NCBI GenBank assembly: GCA_023381615.1
Contig: JAMCQL010000041.1
Coordinates: 1 to 51,128 of the forward strand
Origin: Bacteroidota bacterium
GTDB lineage: Bacteria; Bacteroidota; Ignavibacteria; Kryptoniales; JAKASW01
DNA: 51,128 nt
Reading direction: 5' to 3'
Every line of letters begins with the position of its first letter. The stretch's first letter is position 1. Below the pieces are notes generated by a model. The model saw only the letters and a list, made by a program, of their open reading frames with translations, made no database searches and was not told the DNA's origin. Below, piece after piece: positions 30,885-39,464 of the stretch. Made by a program: the position numbers and the translations under genes.

Positions 30885-31871
30885 ATGCAAAAAGTTTTTG
30901 TAACAGGGGCGAACGGACTCGTAGGTTCCAATCTCTGCCACAGGCTGACCGAACTCGGTTATGATGTTGTCGCCATGGTACGTGAAAAATCTAATTTGCT
31001 TGGACTCAAGGGATTCAAAGGCAAAATCGTTTACGGCGACATTCTCGATGAGAAGCGGCTTACAGAACTTATGGAAGGTGCCGATTATGTATTTAACACA
31101 GCAGGTCTCGTGAGCTTCGACAACAGACTCCGCAAAAAATTATTCCGCGTGAATGTGGAAGGAACGCGGAACGTGATGAATGCCGCGCTTCAAGCCGGCG
31201 TAAAGAAAGTAGTGCACACAAGTTCGGTTGCCGCAATCGGGATTCCGCCGACGGGTGACATTGCCGACGAGGCGGTCGAATACAACAGATTCAAATATCG
31301 TATTGTTTACGACGACAGCAAGCATTTCGGGGAAGTTGAGGTGAGGAAAGCTGTCGAGCGCGGACTTGATGCGATTATTGCCAATCCGGGCTCGGTCATG
31401 GGACAAAGAGATGTTTATTTTCATTCTGGAGTTCTCCTGAAAATTTTGAAAGGAAGAAGAACCGTTCCGTATGTTGTGGGCGGAATGTGTTCGGTGTGCG
31501 TTGACGATGTCGTCGATGGTGAAATTGCTGCGCTTAAAATGGGAAGGACGGGAGAGCGGTATATTCTTGGAGGTGAAAACTTAACTTTCAAAGAACTGTT
31601 TCGTCAGATTGGCGAAGTGGTTGGTGCATCGGCGCCGAATTTTTATGTTCCTATCTGGGCGGCGCGCGCGGCGGCTTGGACGCTTGAAGCTGTCTCCAAT
31701 ATTACCGGTAAGCCTCCGGTTCTGACAAAGGCTCACGTTGCAAGTGCGACGCTTCCGCATTATTTTTCATTTGAAAAAGCGAAACGTGAGCTCGGTTATC
31801 AGCCGCGGCCAATCAAAGATGCGATCCGCAAATCGTATGAGTGGTATTTGGAGAATAATTTGATGGAGTAA
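30885..31871 (+). CDS. NAD(P)-dependent epimerase/dehydratase (extended SDR)
   Basis: A 328-residue Rossmann enzyme with N-terminal VFVTGANGLVGSNLCHRL and a YxxxK-like active site near VYDDSKHFGE. NPGSVMGQRD and the C-terminal ELGYQPRPIKDAIRKSYEWY resemble the dihydroflavonol-4-reductase/HpnA-like group. In the catalytic motif the usual YxxSK appears as YDDSK. Substrate is unknown. It lies between two REP copies in the hemB-hemL interval. Confidence 0.85.
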   Translation: MQKVFVTGANGLVGSNLCHRLTELGYDVVAMVREKSNLLGLKGFKGKIVYGDILDEKRLTELMEGADYVFNTAGLVSFDNRLRKKLFRVNVEGTRNVMNAALQAGVKKVVHTSSVAAIGIPPTGDIADEAVEYNRFKYRIVYDDSKHFGEVEVRKAVERGLDAIIANPGSVMGQRDVYFHSGVLLKILKGRRTVPYVVGGMCSVCVDDVVDGEIAALKMGRTGERYILGGENLTFKELFRQIGEVVGASAPNFYVPIWAARAAAWTLEAVSNITGKPPVLTKAHVASATLPHYFSFEKAKRELGYQPRPIKDAIRKSYEWYLENNLME

Positions 31872-31906
31872 AACCTTGCGAAGGTTTTGGAACTTTCGGC
31901 AAGGTT
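31872..31906. repeat. REP palindrome pair upstream of the RAYT gene
   Basis: AACCTTGCGAAGGTT, TTGG, then a slightly mutated right half (AACTTTCGGCAAGGTT). It starts at the base after the epimerase stop and ends seven bases before the RAYT ATG. Its AAGG may double as the Shine-Dalgarno sequence. Confidence 0.82.
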
Positions 31907-31913
31907 AAATGCT

Positions 31914-32465
31914 ATGAAATACGAAGACGAAAAATACTATCATGTTTATAACCGCGGAGCGAACAAGCAAGACATTTTCTTGTGTGCATCCAACTACGAT
32001 TTCTGCCTTCGATTGTTCAAGAAATTCGCTTTCCAGTATTATGTCTCAATCATGACATATTGCCTCATGCCGAATCATTACCATCTTCTGCTACGCCAAT
32101 GTGACAGCGGGTCAATCTCAAGTTTCATTCAGGCCGTATTTAATTCGTATAGTCAGGCGTTCAATAAAGCAACGGGACACAGCGGGACATTATTTCAAGG
32201 AAGAGCAAAAGGCATGGAAGTCATCAACGATGAATACGCCGTACGATTATGCCGGTACATTCATTATAATCCGGTGGCGGCAAGACTTGTGACAAGACCG
32301 GAGGATTGGCAGTATTCGGATTACTTGGACTGGATTGGAAAACGAAATGGTACGTTGACAGACCTCTCACTGAGGGAAACCTATTTTGAAAGTGCGGATG
32401 CATACCGGAGTTTCATGGATGAATACAGAGGTAATGAAAAAATCTTGAATTTTGATTTTGAATAA
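31914..32465 (+). mobile_element. REP-associated tyrosine transposase (RAYT, IS200-like Y1 HUH)
   Basis: A 183-residue Y1-transposase domain protein. The HUH motif is MPNHYHLLLRQ. The catalytic tyrosine is probably in FIQAVFNSYSQAFNK. GTLFQGRAKGMEVINDEYAVRL and YIHYNPVAARLV are hallmarks of RAYT proteins. ATG at 31914 (MKYEDEKYYHVYNRG) is chosen; the upstream TTG lies inside the REP. It is flanked on both sides by AACCTTGCGAAGGTT palindromes, the expected substrate. RAYTs are single-copy domesticated transposases that spread REP sequences. Confidence 0.92.
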
Positions 32466-32482
32466 ACGTTGCGTGTAGGACC

Positions 32483-32551
32483 AACCTTGCGAAGGTTTGA
32501 AATTCGATGAGTCCGATGAATTTACCGGAGTCAAGTAACCTTCGCAAGGTT
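32483..32551. repeat. REP pair downstream of the RAYT gene
   Basis: AACCTTGCGAAGGTT (32483-32497) and AACCTTCGCAAGGTT (32537-32551), an exact inverted pair separated by 39 bases. It lies between the RAYT stop and hemL, a BIME-like arrangement. Confidence 0.87.
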
Positions 32552-32588
32552 AAGAAGATCTTTGCAAGCTTGTAAACAGAGGAGACTC

Positions 32589-33935
32589 ATGAGAAAGATT
32601 GGAAAAAATATTCCGAACCTTCCGATCCATGCGAAGGTTCCAACACTTATCACAAGGAGGAGCAGTAAACTATTTAATGAGGCGAAGAAATATATGCCGG
32701 GCGGCGTCAACTCGCCGGTAAGAGCATTCAAGTCAGTCAAGCGCGCCCCGCTCTTCATCAGCAAGGCGAAGGGACAATACCTTTATGACGTTGACGGGAA
32801 CAAGTTTATAGACTATATCGGCTCGTGGGGACCGATGATACTCGGACATGCACATCCAGCAGTCATTTCTGCTATAAAAAAGGCGGCAGCTAACGGTACG
32901 AGTTTCGGCGCGCCGATACCGTATGAAGTTGAGATGGTAAAGCTTGTTACAAAGATGATGCCCTCGGTTGAAGTTGTGAGAATGGTGAACAGCGGAACCG
33001 AAGCGACGATGAGCGCGGTGAGAGTCGCGCGGGCATTTACAAACCGCGAAAAGATCGTGAAGTTTGCCGGATGCTACCACGGGCACTTCGACAGTTTTCT
33101 TATCAAGGCGGGCTCTGGCGCGACGACATTTGGAACGCCGGACTCGCCGGGGGTGCCGAAAGATCTTGCAGCCAAAACTCTGGTCGCCGAATTTAACGAT
33201 ACTACTTCAGTGGAGAAACTCTTCCGCGATAACGCGAACGAGATTGCGGCGATAATTGTCGAGCCGGTGGTCGGGAACATGGGCGTTGTCATTCCAGAAG
33301 GAGATTTCCTGCATAAGCTTTTGGAAGTTGCTCACACGAATGGAACGTTGTTGATCCTTGATGAAGTAATGACTGGTTTTCGTCTTGCGCGAGGCGGAGC
33401 GCAGGAACTCTATGGAATCAAGCCTGACCTGACAACGTTCGGCAAGATAATCGGTGCGGGACTTCCCGTCGGCGCGTACGGCGGACGCGAAGACATAATG
33501 AGAATGGTTTCTCCAGACGGACCTGTCTATCAGGCGGGGACACTTTCAGGAAATCCGCTTGCGATGGCGGCAGGAATCGCGCAGTTGAAGATTCTCGACA
33601 AGCGGAAGAGTTTATACAAACAGTTAGAGAAAACGGGGAAGCTTCTGGAAGAAGGAATAGCGGAAAATCTCAGAAAGCTTGGGCTTGATTACAAGTTCAA
33701 CCGTGTAGGTTCGATGTTCACGCTCTTCTTTACAAATGAAAACGTGCGCGATTTCAAGTCCGCATTGACGAGCGACACGGCGAAGTTCGCAGCATACTTC
33801 GGCGAAATGCTGAAGCGCGGTATTTATCTGCCGCCGTCGCAATTCGAAGCGGCGTTCATCTCAGCTGCGCACACCGAGAGGGACATCGAGAAGACCGTAG
33901 CGGCGAATTATGAGTCGTTAAAAGTTTTGAAGTGA
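32589..33935 (+). CDS. hemL: Glutamate-1-semialdehyde 2,1-aminomutase
   Basis: PLP enzyme converting glutamate-1-semialdehyde to 5-aminolevulinate. The core begins at SSKLFNEAKKYMPGGVNSPV. The PLP lysine is in TTFGKIIGAGLPVGAYGG, and ILDEVMTGFRLARGG is conserved. ATG at 32589 is preferred because GAGGAG lies six bases before it. The roughly 23 residues before SSKLF include NIPNLPIHAKVPT, encoded by a degenerate REP, so the normal N-terminus has been replaced or lengthened. It ends the heme operon. Confidence 0.96.
   Translation: MRKIGKNIPNLPIHAKVPTLITRRSSKLFNEAKKYMPGGVNSPVRAFKSVKRAPLFISKAKGQYLYDVDGNKFIDYIGSWGPMILGHAHPAVISAIKKAAANGTSFGAPIPYEVEMVKLVTKMMPSVEVVRMVNSGTEATMSAVRVARAFTNREKIVKFAGCYHGHFDSFLIKAGSGATTFGTPDSPGVPKDLAAKTLVAEFNDTTSVEKLFRDNANEIAAIIVEPVVGNMGVVIPEGDFLHKLLEVAHTNGTLLILDEVMTGFRLARGGAQELYGIKPDLTTFGKIIGAGLPVGAYGGREDIMRMVSPDGPVYQAGTLSGNPLAMAAGIAQLKILDKRKSLYKQLEKTGKLLEEGIAENLRKLGLDYKFNRVGSMFTLFFTNENVRDFKSALTSDTAKFAAYFGEMLKRGIYLPPSQFEAAFISAAHTERDIEKTVAANYESLKVLK
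32615..32638. repeat. Degenerate REP inside the hemL reading frame
   Basis: AACCTT (32615-32620) and GCGAAGGTT (32630-32638) form the ends of a REP-like half unit, in frame with hemL. It encodes NLPIHAKV near the N-terminus. Confidence 0.6.
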
Positions 33936-33976
33936 AGGGGAGGGGAGGAATTTTCTCGCAAAGAATGAGTGCTCGG

Positions 33977-34261
33977 CTACTTCACAGGGATTTGATTCTG
34001 CTCGGGTTGTTTCTTCTTTCCTCTGTACATAATTCCGATTGGAACCACAACTATGTAGCCGATGAAAAGAAGTATCGGGACTAGGTCGAGAGGTATAAAA
34101 CCATAGACTGTGTCGTTGGTGGCAAGGATGATGTAGGTAACGATGATAAGCAGCGCGCCGGCGGCGATGATGATATAATTTATCGGCTTCAGGGGCATTT
34201 CCACCACCGTTCTCGATTTTCGACGTTTATCGACTCGCTTTGTGTTAATCGCTCTTGCCAT
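33977..34261 (-). CDS. Small two-helix membrane protein
   Basis: A 94-residue protein with a basic N-terminus (RVDKRRKSRTVVEMPLKP) and two membrane segments (INYIIIAAGALLIIVTYIILA and LVPILLFIGYIVVVPIGIMY). The layout resembles DUF3098-type small membrane proteins common in Bacteroidota. No function can be assigned. It is convergent with hemL. Confidence 0.6.
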   Translation of the reverse strand: MARAINTKRVDKRRKSRTVVEMPLKPINYIIIAAGALLIIVTYIILATNDTVYGFIPLDLVPILLFIGYIVVVPIGIMYRGKKKQPEQNQIPVK

Positions 34262-34552
34262 TTCTTCGTTTTCCTTTTCGTTAATATAAACCTGAAGCGG
34301 TAATTAATTCAACCCAGATTTGTTATTAGAACTCTTTGAAACAGAAGAGAGCACACTGATGACGCATGAGCGCCACTTGGTGTTTCTCCCCAACGGGGTC
34401 CTTCGGACTGTGAAATAGCTCTTTTGTTACACAGAGTGACACTGAGAATCATACGAGGTTGAATAAGGCTGGAGTGCCCGTGGCAGAACATTTGGCATTT
34501 TCAAGAGAGGCTAGCCACTGACAGCTATTAGCTATCTCGCCCTTTCCTTAGA
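34262..34552. repeat. Intergenic region with palindromic repeats
   Basis: No gene found. It holds CCCC-AAC-GGGG (34388-34398) followed at once by TCCTTCGGAC (34399-34408), the same tail as the element in the MFS gene. It also holds a TTACACAGAGTGACACTGAG segment of the CACAGAG fold-back type and a GCTAGCC/AGCTATTAGCTA palindromic stretch near 34511-34536. Confidence 0.55.
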
Positions 34553-34583
34553 TTGATTCGAAAATTCCTCAATCATATATTTG
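34553..34583 (+). promoter_or_regulatory. Bacteroidota-type promoter for ygfZ
   Basis: TTG at 34553-34555 and TATATTTG at 34576-34583 match the -33 TTG and -7 TAnnTTTG elements with a 20-base spacer. The start codon is 22 bases downstream, with GAGGAG in between, so the leader would be very short. Confidence 0.5.
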
Positions 34584-34605
34584 TCTATAATCAGAGGAGT
34601 TATAG

Positions 34606-35718
34606 ATGTCGGAAACTACTTTGTCTGAGATGCATAAGAGGCTTGGCGCTCAAATGGTTCAAGTGGACGGCACTTCGGTGCCGGAAAAATATACCTCGTT
34701 TGAGGAGGAATACGCTACGGCTCGGCGCTATGCGGTTTTTTTTGACCTGTCCCATTTTGGAAAACTCAGGATCACCGGAAAAGACGGGCTTGATCTTCTG
34801 AACAGGATTTCAACGAACGATTTGAACGGCATGCGCCCGGGAATGGGAAAGCAAACTTTCCTCGCGACTGAAAAGGGACGCGTCGTCGATCTTTGCACTG
34901 TGTACGCGCAGCAGGAAAGTCTTCTCATTCTGACAAGTCCGGGCAATTCCGGGAACGTGAAGAAATGGGTTGAGAAATTTATTATCTCGGAAGACGTGAG
35001 AGTCGAAGATGTAACACACAATTTCCCAATGTTCTTCGTGGCAGGGTCGGAGGCGGCAAATTTCCTGAAACATGTCGCGCACTCGAGCCATAGGACGCTT
35101 CTCGACTTGAGCAAGATGCCGCGGCACAACTTCATCCGGACTTTCCTTGGCTCGCATGACGTCTTTCTCTCGCGGACGAATATTGCGATGATTAACGGTT
35201 TCATCATGCTCATTAATCCGAATGAGACTGAGGCAATATGGAATTCGCTGCTGGAAAATTCGAAGACGCTCGGCTCGGCGCCCGCCGGACTTGAGACTTT
35301 TGAAGTCCTGCGGATTGAAAATGGCACTCCGCTTTATCCGCACGAACTCAACGAAGATGTTAATCCCCTCGAGGTGAACGTTATCGACGCGATAAGCAGC
35401 AACAAAGGCTGCTATGTCGGACAGGAAGTGATCGCGAGATTGCAGACATACGATAAAGTGAGGAGGCGCCTCATCGGTCTCATCGCGACTTCCAAGATGC
35501 CGCACGGCGCAAAGGTTTACGACTCAAAGCAGTCTTCAAGCGGAATGGAAGCTGAGATCGGGTTTGTTACAAGTTCAGTTAAGTCGCCGGGCTCGGGTAA
35601 AGAGGTCGCTCTTGCATACATATCTATGCAGCAAGTGATCCCCGGTTCAAAATATCTTGTCAAGGTCGGCGGGAAGAGTTTTGAAGCAGAGCTGTCAGTT
35701 TTGCCTTTCATGGTTTGA
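34606..35718 (+). CDS. ygfZ: YgfZ/GcvT folate-binding protein (Fe-S cluster maintenance)
   Basis: A 370-residue aminomethyltransferase-fold protein. The YgfZ signature KGCYVGQEVIARLQTYDKVRRRLIGL near residue 265 contains the conserved cysteine. YgfZ/IBA57 proteins use tetrahydrofolate to support assembly or repair of certain Fe-S enzymes. FFDLSHFGKLRITGKDGLDLLNRISTNDL is shared with GcvT, but the K-GCYxGQE motif marks the YgfZ branch. A promoter-like pair lies just upstream. Confidence 0.9.
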   Translation: MSETTLSEMHKRLGAQMVQVDGTSVPEKYTSFEEEYATARRYAVFFDLSHFGKLRITGKDGLDLLNRISTNDLNGMRPGMGKQTFLATEKGRVVDLCTVYAQQESLLILTSPGNSGNVKKWVEKFIISEDVRVEDVTHNFPMFFVAGSEAANFLKHVAHSSHRTLLDLSKMPRHNFIRTFLGSHDVFLSRTNIAMINGFIMLINPNETEAIWNSLLENSKTLGSAPAGLETFEVLRIENGTPLYPHELNEDVNPLEVNVIDAISSNKGCYVGQEVIARLQTYDKVRRRLIGLIATSKMPHGAKVYDSKQSSSGMEAEIGFVTSSVKSPGSGKEVALAYISMQQVIPGSKYLVKVGGKSFEAELSVLPFMV

Positions 35719-35740
35719 AATATTGAGTATGAGAAAAGTA

Positions 35741-35867
35741 ACCGCAGAGTCGCAAAGGCGCAAAGATGATTTCTTAGTGCTGCACAACATAGTATCTCCG
35801 CGTCTTCGCAGTTTTCTGCCGCCCAATTATTTCATACAAGTATGCGGCATGCCGCAGGGCGGCATTT
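35741..35867. repeat. Fold-back repeat and GC palindrome between ygfZ and msrC
   Basis: Arms GCAAAGGCGCAAAGAT (35752-35767) and ATCTCCGCGTCTTCGC (35794-35809) are imperfect inverted repeats. They are followed by GCGGCATGCCGC at 35844-35855, the same palindrome as at 15905-15916. No gene is visible in this 186-base gap. Confidence 0.55.
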
Positions 35868-35904
35868 TTCACCATAAAGGACGTTATCCGGGCGCTGAGG
35901 GCAA

Positions 35905-36396
35905 ATGGAACAGATAAAAGTATCATCCGCCGAAGACCGAGCTGAAATTTACAGAGAGCTTTTGCCGCAGTTGGAATCGCTCGTCTCGGACGAAACAGAT
36001 TTCATCGCCAACATAGCTAACGTCTCTGCGGCGCTGAAGCAGGCGCTTCATTACGTATCGTGGGTCGGTTTTTATTTGCTCAAAGGCGACGAGCTTGTCG
36101 TCGGTCCGTTTCAAGGGAAGGTGGCTTGCACGCGTATAAAGATCGGAAGCGGAGTCTGCGGGACATCGGCAGAGCAAAAGAAAACTTTGATTGTTCCAAA
36201 TGTTTACGAATTCCCCGGACATGTCTTTTGCGATCCGGATTCGAAGAGCGAGATCGTAGTTCCACTTTTGAAAAATGGGACACTTCTCGGTGTCATTGAT
36301 CTTGACAGCTTGGAGTATAATTCTTTTGACGAGGTTGATGCGGAAAATTTAGAGCGCGTCGCCGGAATAGTTGCAAGAGCATCTGATGGCGGTTAA
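35905..36396 (+). CDS. msrC: GAF-domain free methionine-(R)-sulfoxide reductase
   Basis: A 163-residue GAF protein that reduces free Met-R-sulfoxide. The three reactive cysteines of the fRMsr family are present in KVACTRI, GSGVCGTSA and HVFCDPDSKSEIVVP. VSWVGFYLLKGDELVVGPFQG and LGVIDLDS are typical. It overlaps the next gene by 11 bases. Role is antioxidant repair. Confidence 0.9.
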   Translation: MEQIKVSSAEDRAEIYRELLPQLESLVSDETDFIANIANVSAALKQALHYVSWVGFYLLKGDELVVGPFQGKVACTRIKIGSGVCGTSAEQKKTLIVPNVYEFPGHVFCDPDSKSEIVVPLLKNGTLLGVIDLDSLEYNSFDEVDAENLERVAGIVARASDGG

Positions 36397-37135
36397 GCCA
36401 AAGAAATCAGGAGAGAGAAAAGTCGCGCTCGTAACGGGGAGCGGCAGAAGATTGGGACGCCAATCCGCGATTGCACTTGCGAAGGACGGATGGAATGTGG
36501 TCGTCAATTACGCACATTCAGCGAAAGAGGCGGCAGAAGCTGTAAAAGAAATAAAGAAGCTCGGCGCGGACGCAATTGCGATAAAAGCTGATATCCAAAA
36601 TTCGAAGCAAGTCAACCGGATGTTCAAACTTGCGATCAAGCATTTCGGAAGGCTCGATTTACTCGTGAACAACGCCGCAATTTTTCCTCCTGCGAAAAAA
36701 TTTACGGAAATTTCCGATGAGCTTTGGAATCATGTTATATCTACCAATCTCACCGGACAATTTTACTGCGCGCGCGCCGCGGCGAAAGTAATGGAAGAAC
36801 GCGGCGGGAAAATAATCAACTTCGCATCGCTCGGCGGTTATCAGGTTTGGCAGGAACATATTTCATATAATGTGGCGAAAGCCGGAGTCGTAATGCTGAC
36901 GAAGGCACTCGCGAAGGCGCTCGCTCCCAAGATCACCGTCAACGCTATTGCGCCGGGGACAATCATTATACCGGGCGAAGAGTCGAGCGAGATCAGGCAT
37001 ATTGAAGAGAAGAAAATTCCGCTCAAGCGATACGGGAAAACCGGGGACATAACTTCGGCGCTGCTTTATCTCGCGCATGCCGATTATGTGACCGGACAGG
37101 TTCTCCATGTCGACGGAGGGCGGGCAGTTTTGTGA
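36386..37135 (+). CDS. SDR-family oxidoreductase, pteridine-reductase-like
   Basis: A short-chain dehydrogenase. VALVTGSGRRLGRQSAIAL binds NADP(H), NNAAIFPP follows, and the active site is SYNVAKAG. The TGSGRRLGR form, with two arginines in the glycine-rich loop, is like pteridine/dihydrofolate reductases (FolM, PTR1) and unlike FabG. GYQVWQEHISYNVAKAG also fits. ATG at 36386 is chosen over TTG 36371. Substrate is uncertain; a folate role would suit the YgfZ neighbour. Confidence 0.82.
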   Translation: MAVKPKKSGERKVALVTGSGRRLGRQSAIALAKDGWNVVVNYAHSAKEAAEAVKEIKKLGADAIAIKADIQNSKQVNRMFKLAIKHFGRLDLLVNNAAIFPPAKKFTEISDELWNHVISTNLTGQFYCARAAAKVMEERGGKIINFASLGGYQVWQEHISYNVAKAGVVMLTKALAKALAPKITVNAIAPGTIIIPGEESSEIRHIEEKKIPLKRYGKTGDITSALLYLAHADYVTGQVLHVDGGRAVL

Positions 37136-37168
37136 GAAAAACTGTCAATTCACCCGAAACGGAGGTAA

Positions 37169-38038
37169 ATGCCTTCTAAAAAAGCTACGGCTTCGCATTC
37201 TCAAATTCCTGAAAAAGCTTACAAGAATATTTCCTTTCTGAACAGCCCCGACGCGCGAGTGATTCGCATTCTCTCGGAGTATCTTGAACCCTTGTCGCGT
37301 TTTCGAAGACTGAGAATCAGGGACACGATAGTCTTCTTCGGCTCGGCTCGCAACACTCCCATGCGAGAGGCAGCGGCAAAATTGAAAGAGGCGAAAGCCA
37401 AACTCGCAACTGCTCAGCGGAAGAAAATAAATTCCCGTCAGATGAAGAAGCTCAAAGATGAATTGAAGCGTGCCGAAGCAGGAATTGAAATGGCACGGTA
37501 CTACGAAGATGCGGCGAAGTTGAGCGAGATGCTGACGGCATGGTCGAAGAAACTGAGCAACGGGAAGGGGCAGAGATTTGTCGTATGTTCCGGCGGCGGG
37601 CCCGGCATAATGCAGGCGGCGAACAAGGGCGCGATTCGTGCGGGCGGTCTGGCGATTGGAATGAATATTAGTCTGCCGCACGAGCAGTTTCCCAACCTGT
37701 ACATTTCTCCCAATCTGAATTTTGAGTTTCATTATTTCTTCATGAGAAAATTCTGGTTTGTCTATCTCGCAAAAGCGCTTGTCGTTTTCCCGGGAGGATT
37801 CGGAACCCTTGATGAGCTGATGGAAGTCCTTACTTTGCTTCAGACGGATAAGATCAGAAAGAAGATGAGCGTGCTCATCTACGGTTCGGAGTACTGGAAG
37901 AAAGTCTTGAACTTCGACGCCCTCGTTGAGTCCGGAGCAATCGACCGTTCGGATCTGAAACTCTTTTCGTTTGCCGACGATCCGGTAACTGCCTTTAAGT
38001 TTTTGACGCGCGAACTTAAGAAGAACTACGACCTATGA
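37169..38038 (+). CDS. LOG-family protein (TIGR00730, nucleotide phosphoribohydrolase type)
   Basis: A 289-residue protein with GGGPGIMQAANKGA and the PGGxGTxxE motif in VVFPGGFGTLDELMEV, the marks of the lysine-decarboxylase-like LOG family. Members cleave nucleoside 5'-monophosphates to base and ribose-5-phosphate. An insertion of charged helix (residues 65-125, rich in K/A/E) is longer than in small LOG proteins. GGAGGT precedes the ATG. The stop overlaps the next start by four bases. Confidence 0.88.
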   Translation: MPSKKATASHSQIPEKAYKNISFLNSPDARVIRILSEYLEPLSRFRRLRIRDTIVFFGSARNTPMREAAAKLKEAKAKLATAQRKKINSRQMKKLKDELKRAEAGIEMARYYEDAAKLSEMLTAWSKKLSNGKGQRFVVCSGGGPGIMQAANKGAIRAGGLAIGMNISLPHEQFPNLYISPNLNFEFHYFFMRKFWFVYLAKALVVFPGGFGTLDELMEVLTLLQTDKIRKKMSVLIYGSEYWKKVLNFDALVESGAIDRSDLKLFSFADDPVTAFKFLTRELKKNYDL

Positions 38039-38901
38039 AGCAGGAACTCGATTCAAAATTCCGCGCTTTGATGAAGCTTCTCGATGATGAAGATCCGCGG
38101 GTATTTGCCGCAGTTGAGAAGGAGATACTCGACGGCGGCAACGAAGTCATCCAACTTCTCGAAAACGAGAAAGACAATGCCGAAGCTCATGTCCGGAAGC
38201 GGATCGACAAATTAATTTCGAGAATATATCTCGACAAGCTCCAAAGAGATTACGATACGCTTTTGGATTTTGTCTTCCAGCCAGATTTCTCACTTGAACG
38301 CGCGCTGTTTCTTCTCGCGAAGCCGCTGTATCCCGATGTCGATTTCGTTTCAATCGAGTCTCAGTTGAACGAACTCGCAAATGAACTTCGGAAGAGGATC
38401 GGCGCGCTCGAAGATCCGTATGACATCGTCCAGCATGTCAATGAATTTTTTCTAACAGAAATGGGATTCGCTGGGAACTCGAAGGATTATTACAACCCGG
38501 ACAACAACATTCTTCACCGGGTACTCGAGACGCACCGCGGTATTCCGATTTCGCTTGGCATTGTTTACATTCTAGTGGGAAGACGCCTGAATCTTCCCGT
38601 GTTCGGTGTGGGCGCACCCGCACACTTTCTTGTGAAGTTTGTCCCGACTCTGTCGGGAAAAGAGATTTATGTCGATGTTTTCAACGGCGGCAGAATTATG
38701 TCGCGAAAGGATGCTGAGGAGTTTATAAGCGATATGGGATTTTCGTTCGAGCCGCGCTTTCTGAAAAACTCTTCGGACCTTGAGATGCTTGCGCGAACCT
38801 GCCGCAACATGGCACGCGCATTCTCGGCTATCGACGAACAACCGAAGGCAAATGTGCTTATGGAATTATCGATCGAACTTGAGAGGCTGATAGCGCTTTG
38901 A
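38035..38901 (+). CDS. SirB1-family transglutaminase-like protein
   Basis: A 288-residue protein with a SirB1/transglutaminase-like core: NEFFLTEMGFAGNSKDYY, NNILHRVLETHRGIPISLGIVY, then GVGAPAHFLVKF. The HRGIPISL and APAHFLV blocks define the family. The classical catalytic Cys is not obvious. Function is unknown. The C-terminal helical tail may be TPR-like. It sits in an operon with ATGA-type overlaps on both sides. Confidence 0.82.
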   Translation: MKQELDSKFRALMKLLDDEDPRVFAAVEKEILDGGNEVIQLLENEKDNAEAHVRKRIDKLISRIYLDKLQRDYDTLLDFVFQPDFSLERALFLLAKPLYPDVDFVSIESQLNELANELRKRIGALEDPYDIVQHVNEFFLTEMGFAGNSKDYYNPDNNILHRVLETHRGIPISLGIVYILVGRRLNLPVFGVGAPAHFLVKFVPTLSGKEIYVDVFNGGRIMSRKDAEEFISDMGFSFEPRFLKNSSDLEMLARTCRNMARAFSAIDEQPKANVLMELSIELERLIAL

Positions 38902-39464
38902 AGATATACACGAAGACCGGCGACAAGGGTGTTACAAGCCTGTTCGGCGGGAAGCGGGTTTCGAAGGATGAACTTCGCATCGAGGCATACGGCACGGTTG
39001 ACGAGCTGAATTCAGTCCTCGGAGTTGCCCGCGCTTTCAATGAAAACAAGCAAATTGACGAGATTTTGGGACAAATTCAGGATCAGCTTTTTGTTCTTGG
39101 TGCAGATCTTGCAACTCCGCCTGATGTGAAAAGCGCCGCAATGAAAAGGATTTCGAAAGATGACAGCGCTTCGCTTGAAAGAATTATCGACGAACTTGAC
39201 CCACAGCTTGAACCTTTGAAATCATTTATACTACCGGGCGGTTCGAAGAGTGCATCTCTGCTGCATCATGCAAGGACAGTCTGCCGCCGGGCCGAGCGGC
39301 GCGTTGTGTCGCTCAAGAGAAATGGCGGGACATCTGCCGATACCGCCATCTATTTGAACCGTCTTTCCGACCTGCTTTTTGTTCTCGCGAGATACGCCAA
39401 CAAAGTTGCGAACGTAACCGAGGCTTCCTGGAATCCACGCGCTGAGTCAGATAGTCCAGCATGA
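38898..39464 (+). CDS. ATP:cob(I)alamin adenosyltransferase (PduO type)
   Basis: Transfers adenosyl from ATP to cobalamin, making the coenzyme of methylmalonyl-CoA mutase. N-terminal MKIYTKTGDKGVTSLFGGKRVSK and GTVDELNSVLGVAR, then CRRAERRVVSL, are hallmarks of the PduO family. TTG start at 38898 overlaps the preceding stop. It agrees with the B12-binding mutase subunit at 14303-14725. Confidence 0.94.
   Translation: MKIYTKTGDKGVTSLFGGKRVSKDELRIEAYGTVDELNSVLGVARAFNENKQIDEILGQIQDQLFVLGADLATPPDVKSAAMKRISKDDSASLERIIDELDPQLEPLKSFILPGGSKSASLLHHARTVCRRAERRVVSLKRNGGTSADTAIYLNRLSDLLFVLARYANKVANVTEASWNPRAESDSPA

Noticed and set aside
31140-31424. Long antisense frames opposite real genes (here and in dinB, ligA, ygfZ and others)
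   Set aside because: They are shadows of well-supported genes and show no protein-family features.
30834-32551. Reading the spaced AACCTTGCGAAGGTT copies as a CRISPR array
   Set aside because: Spacing is irregular, copies are in inverted pairs, and no cas genes are present; they fit REP elements of the neighbouring RAYT.
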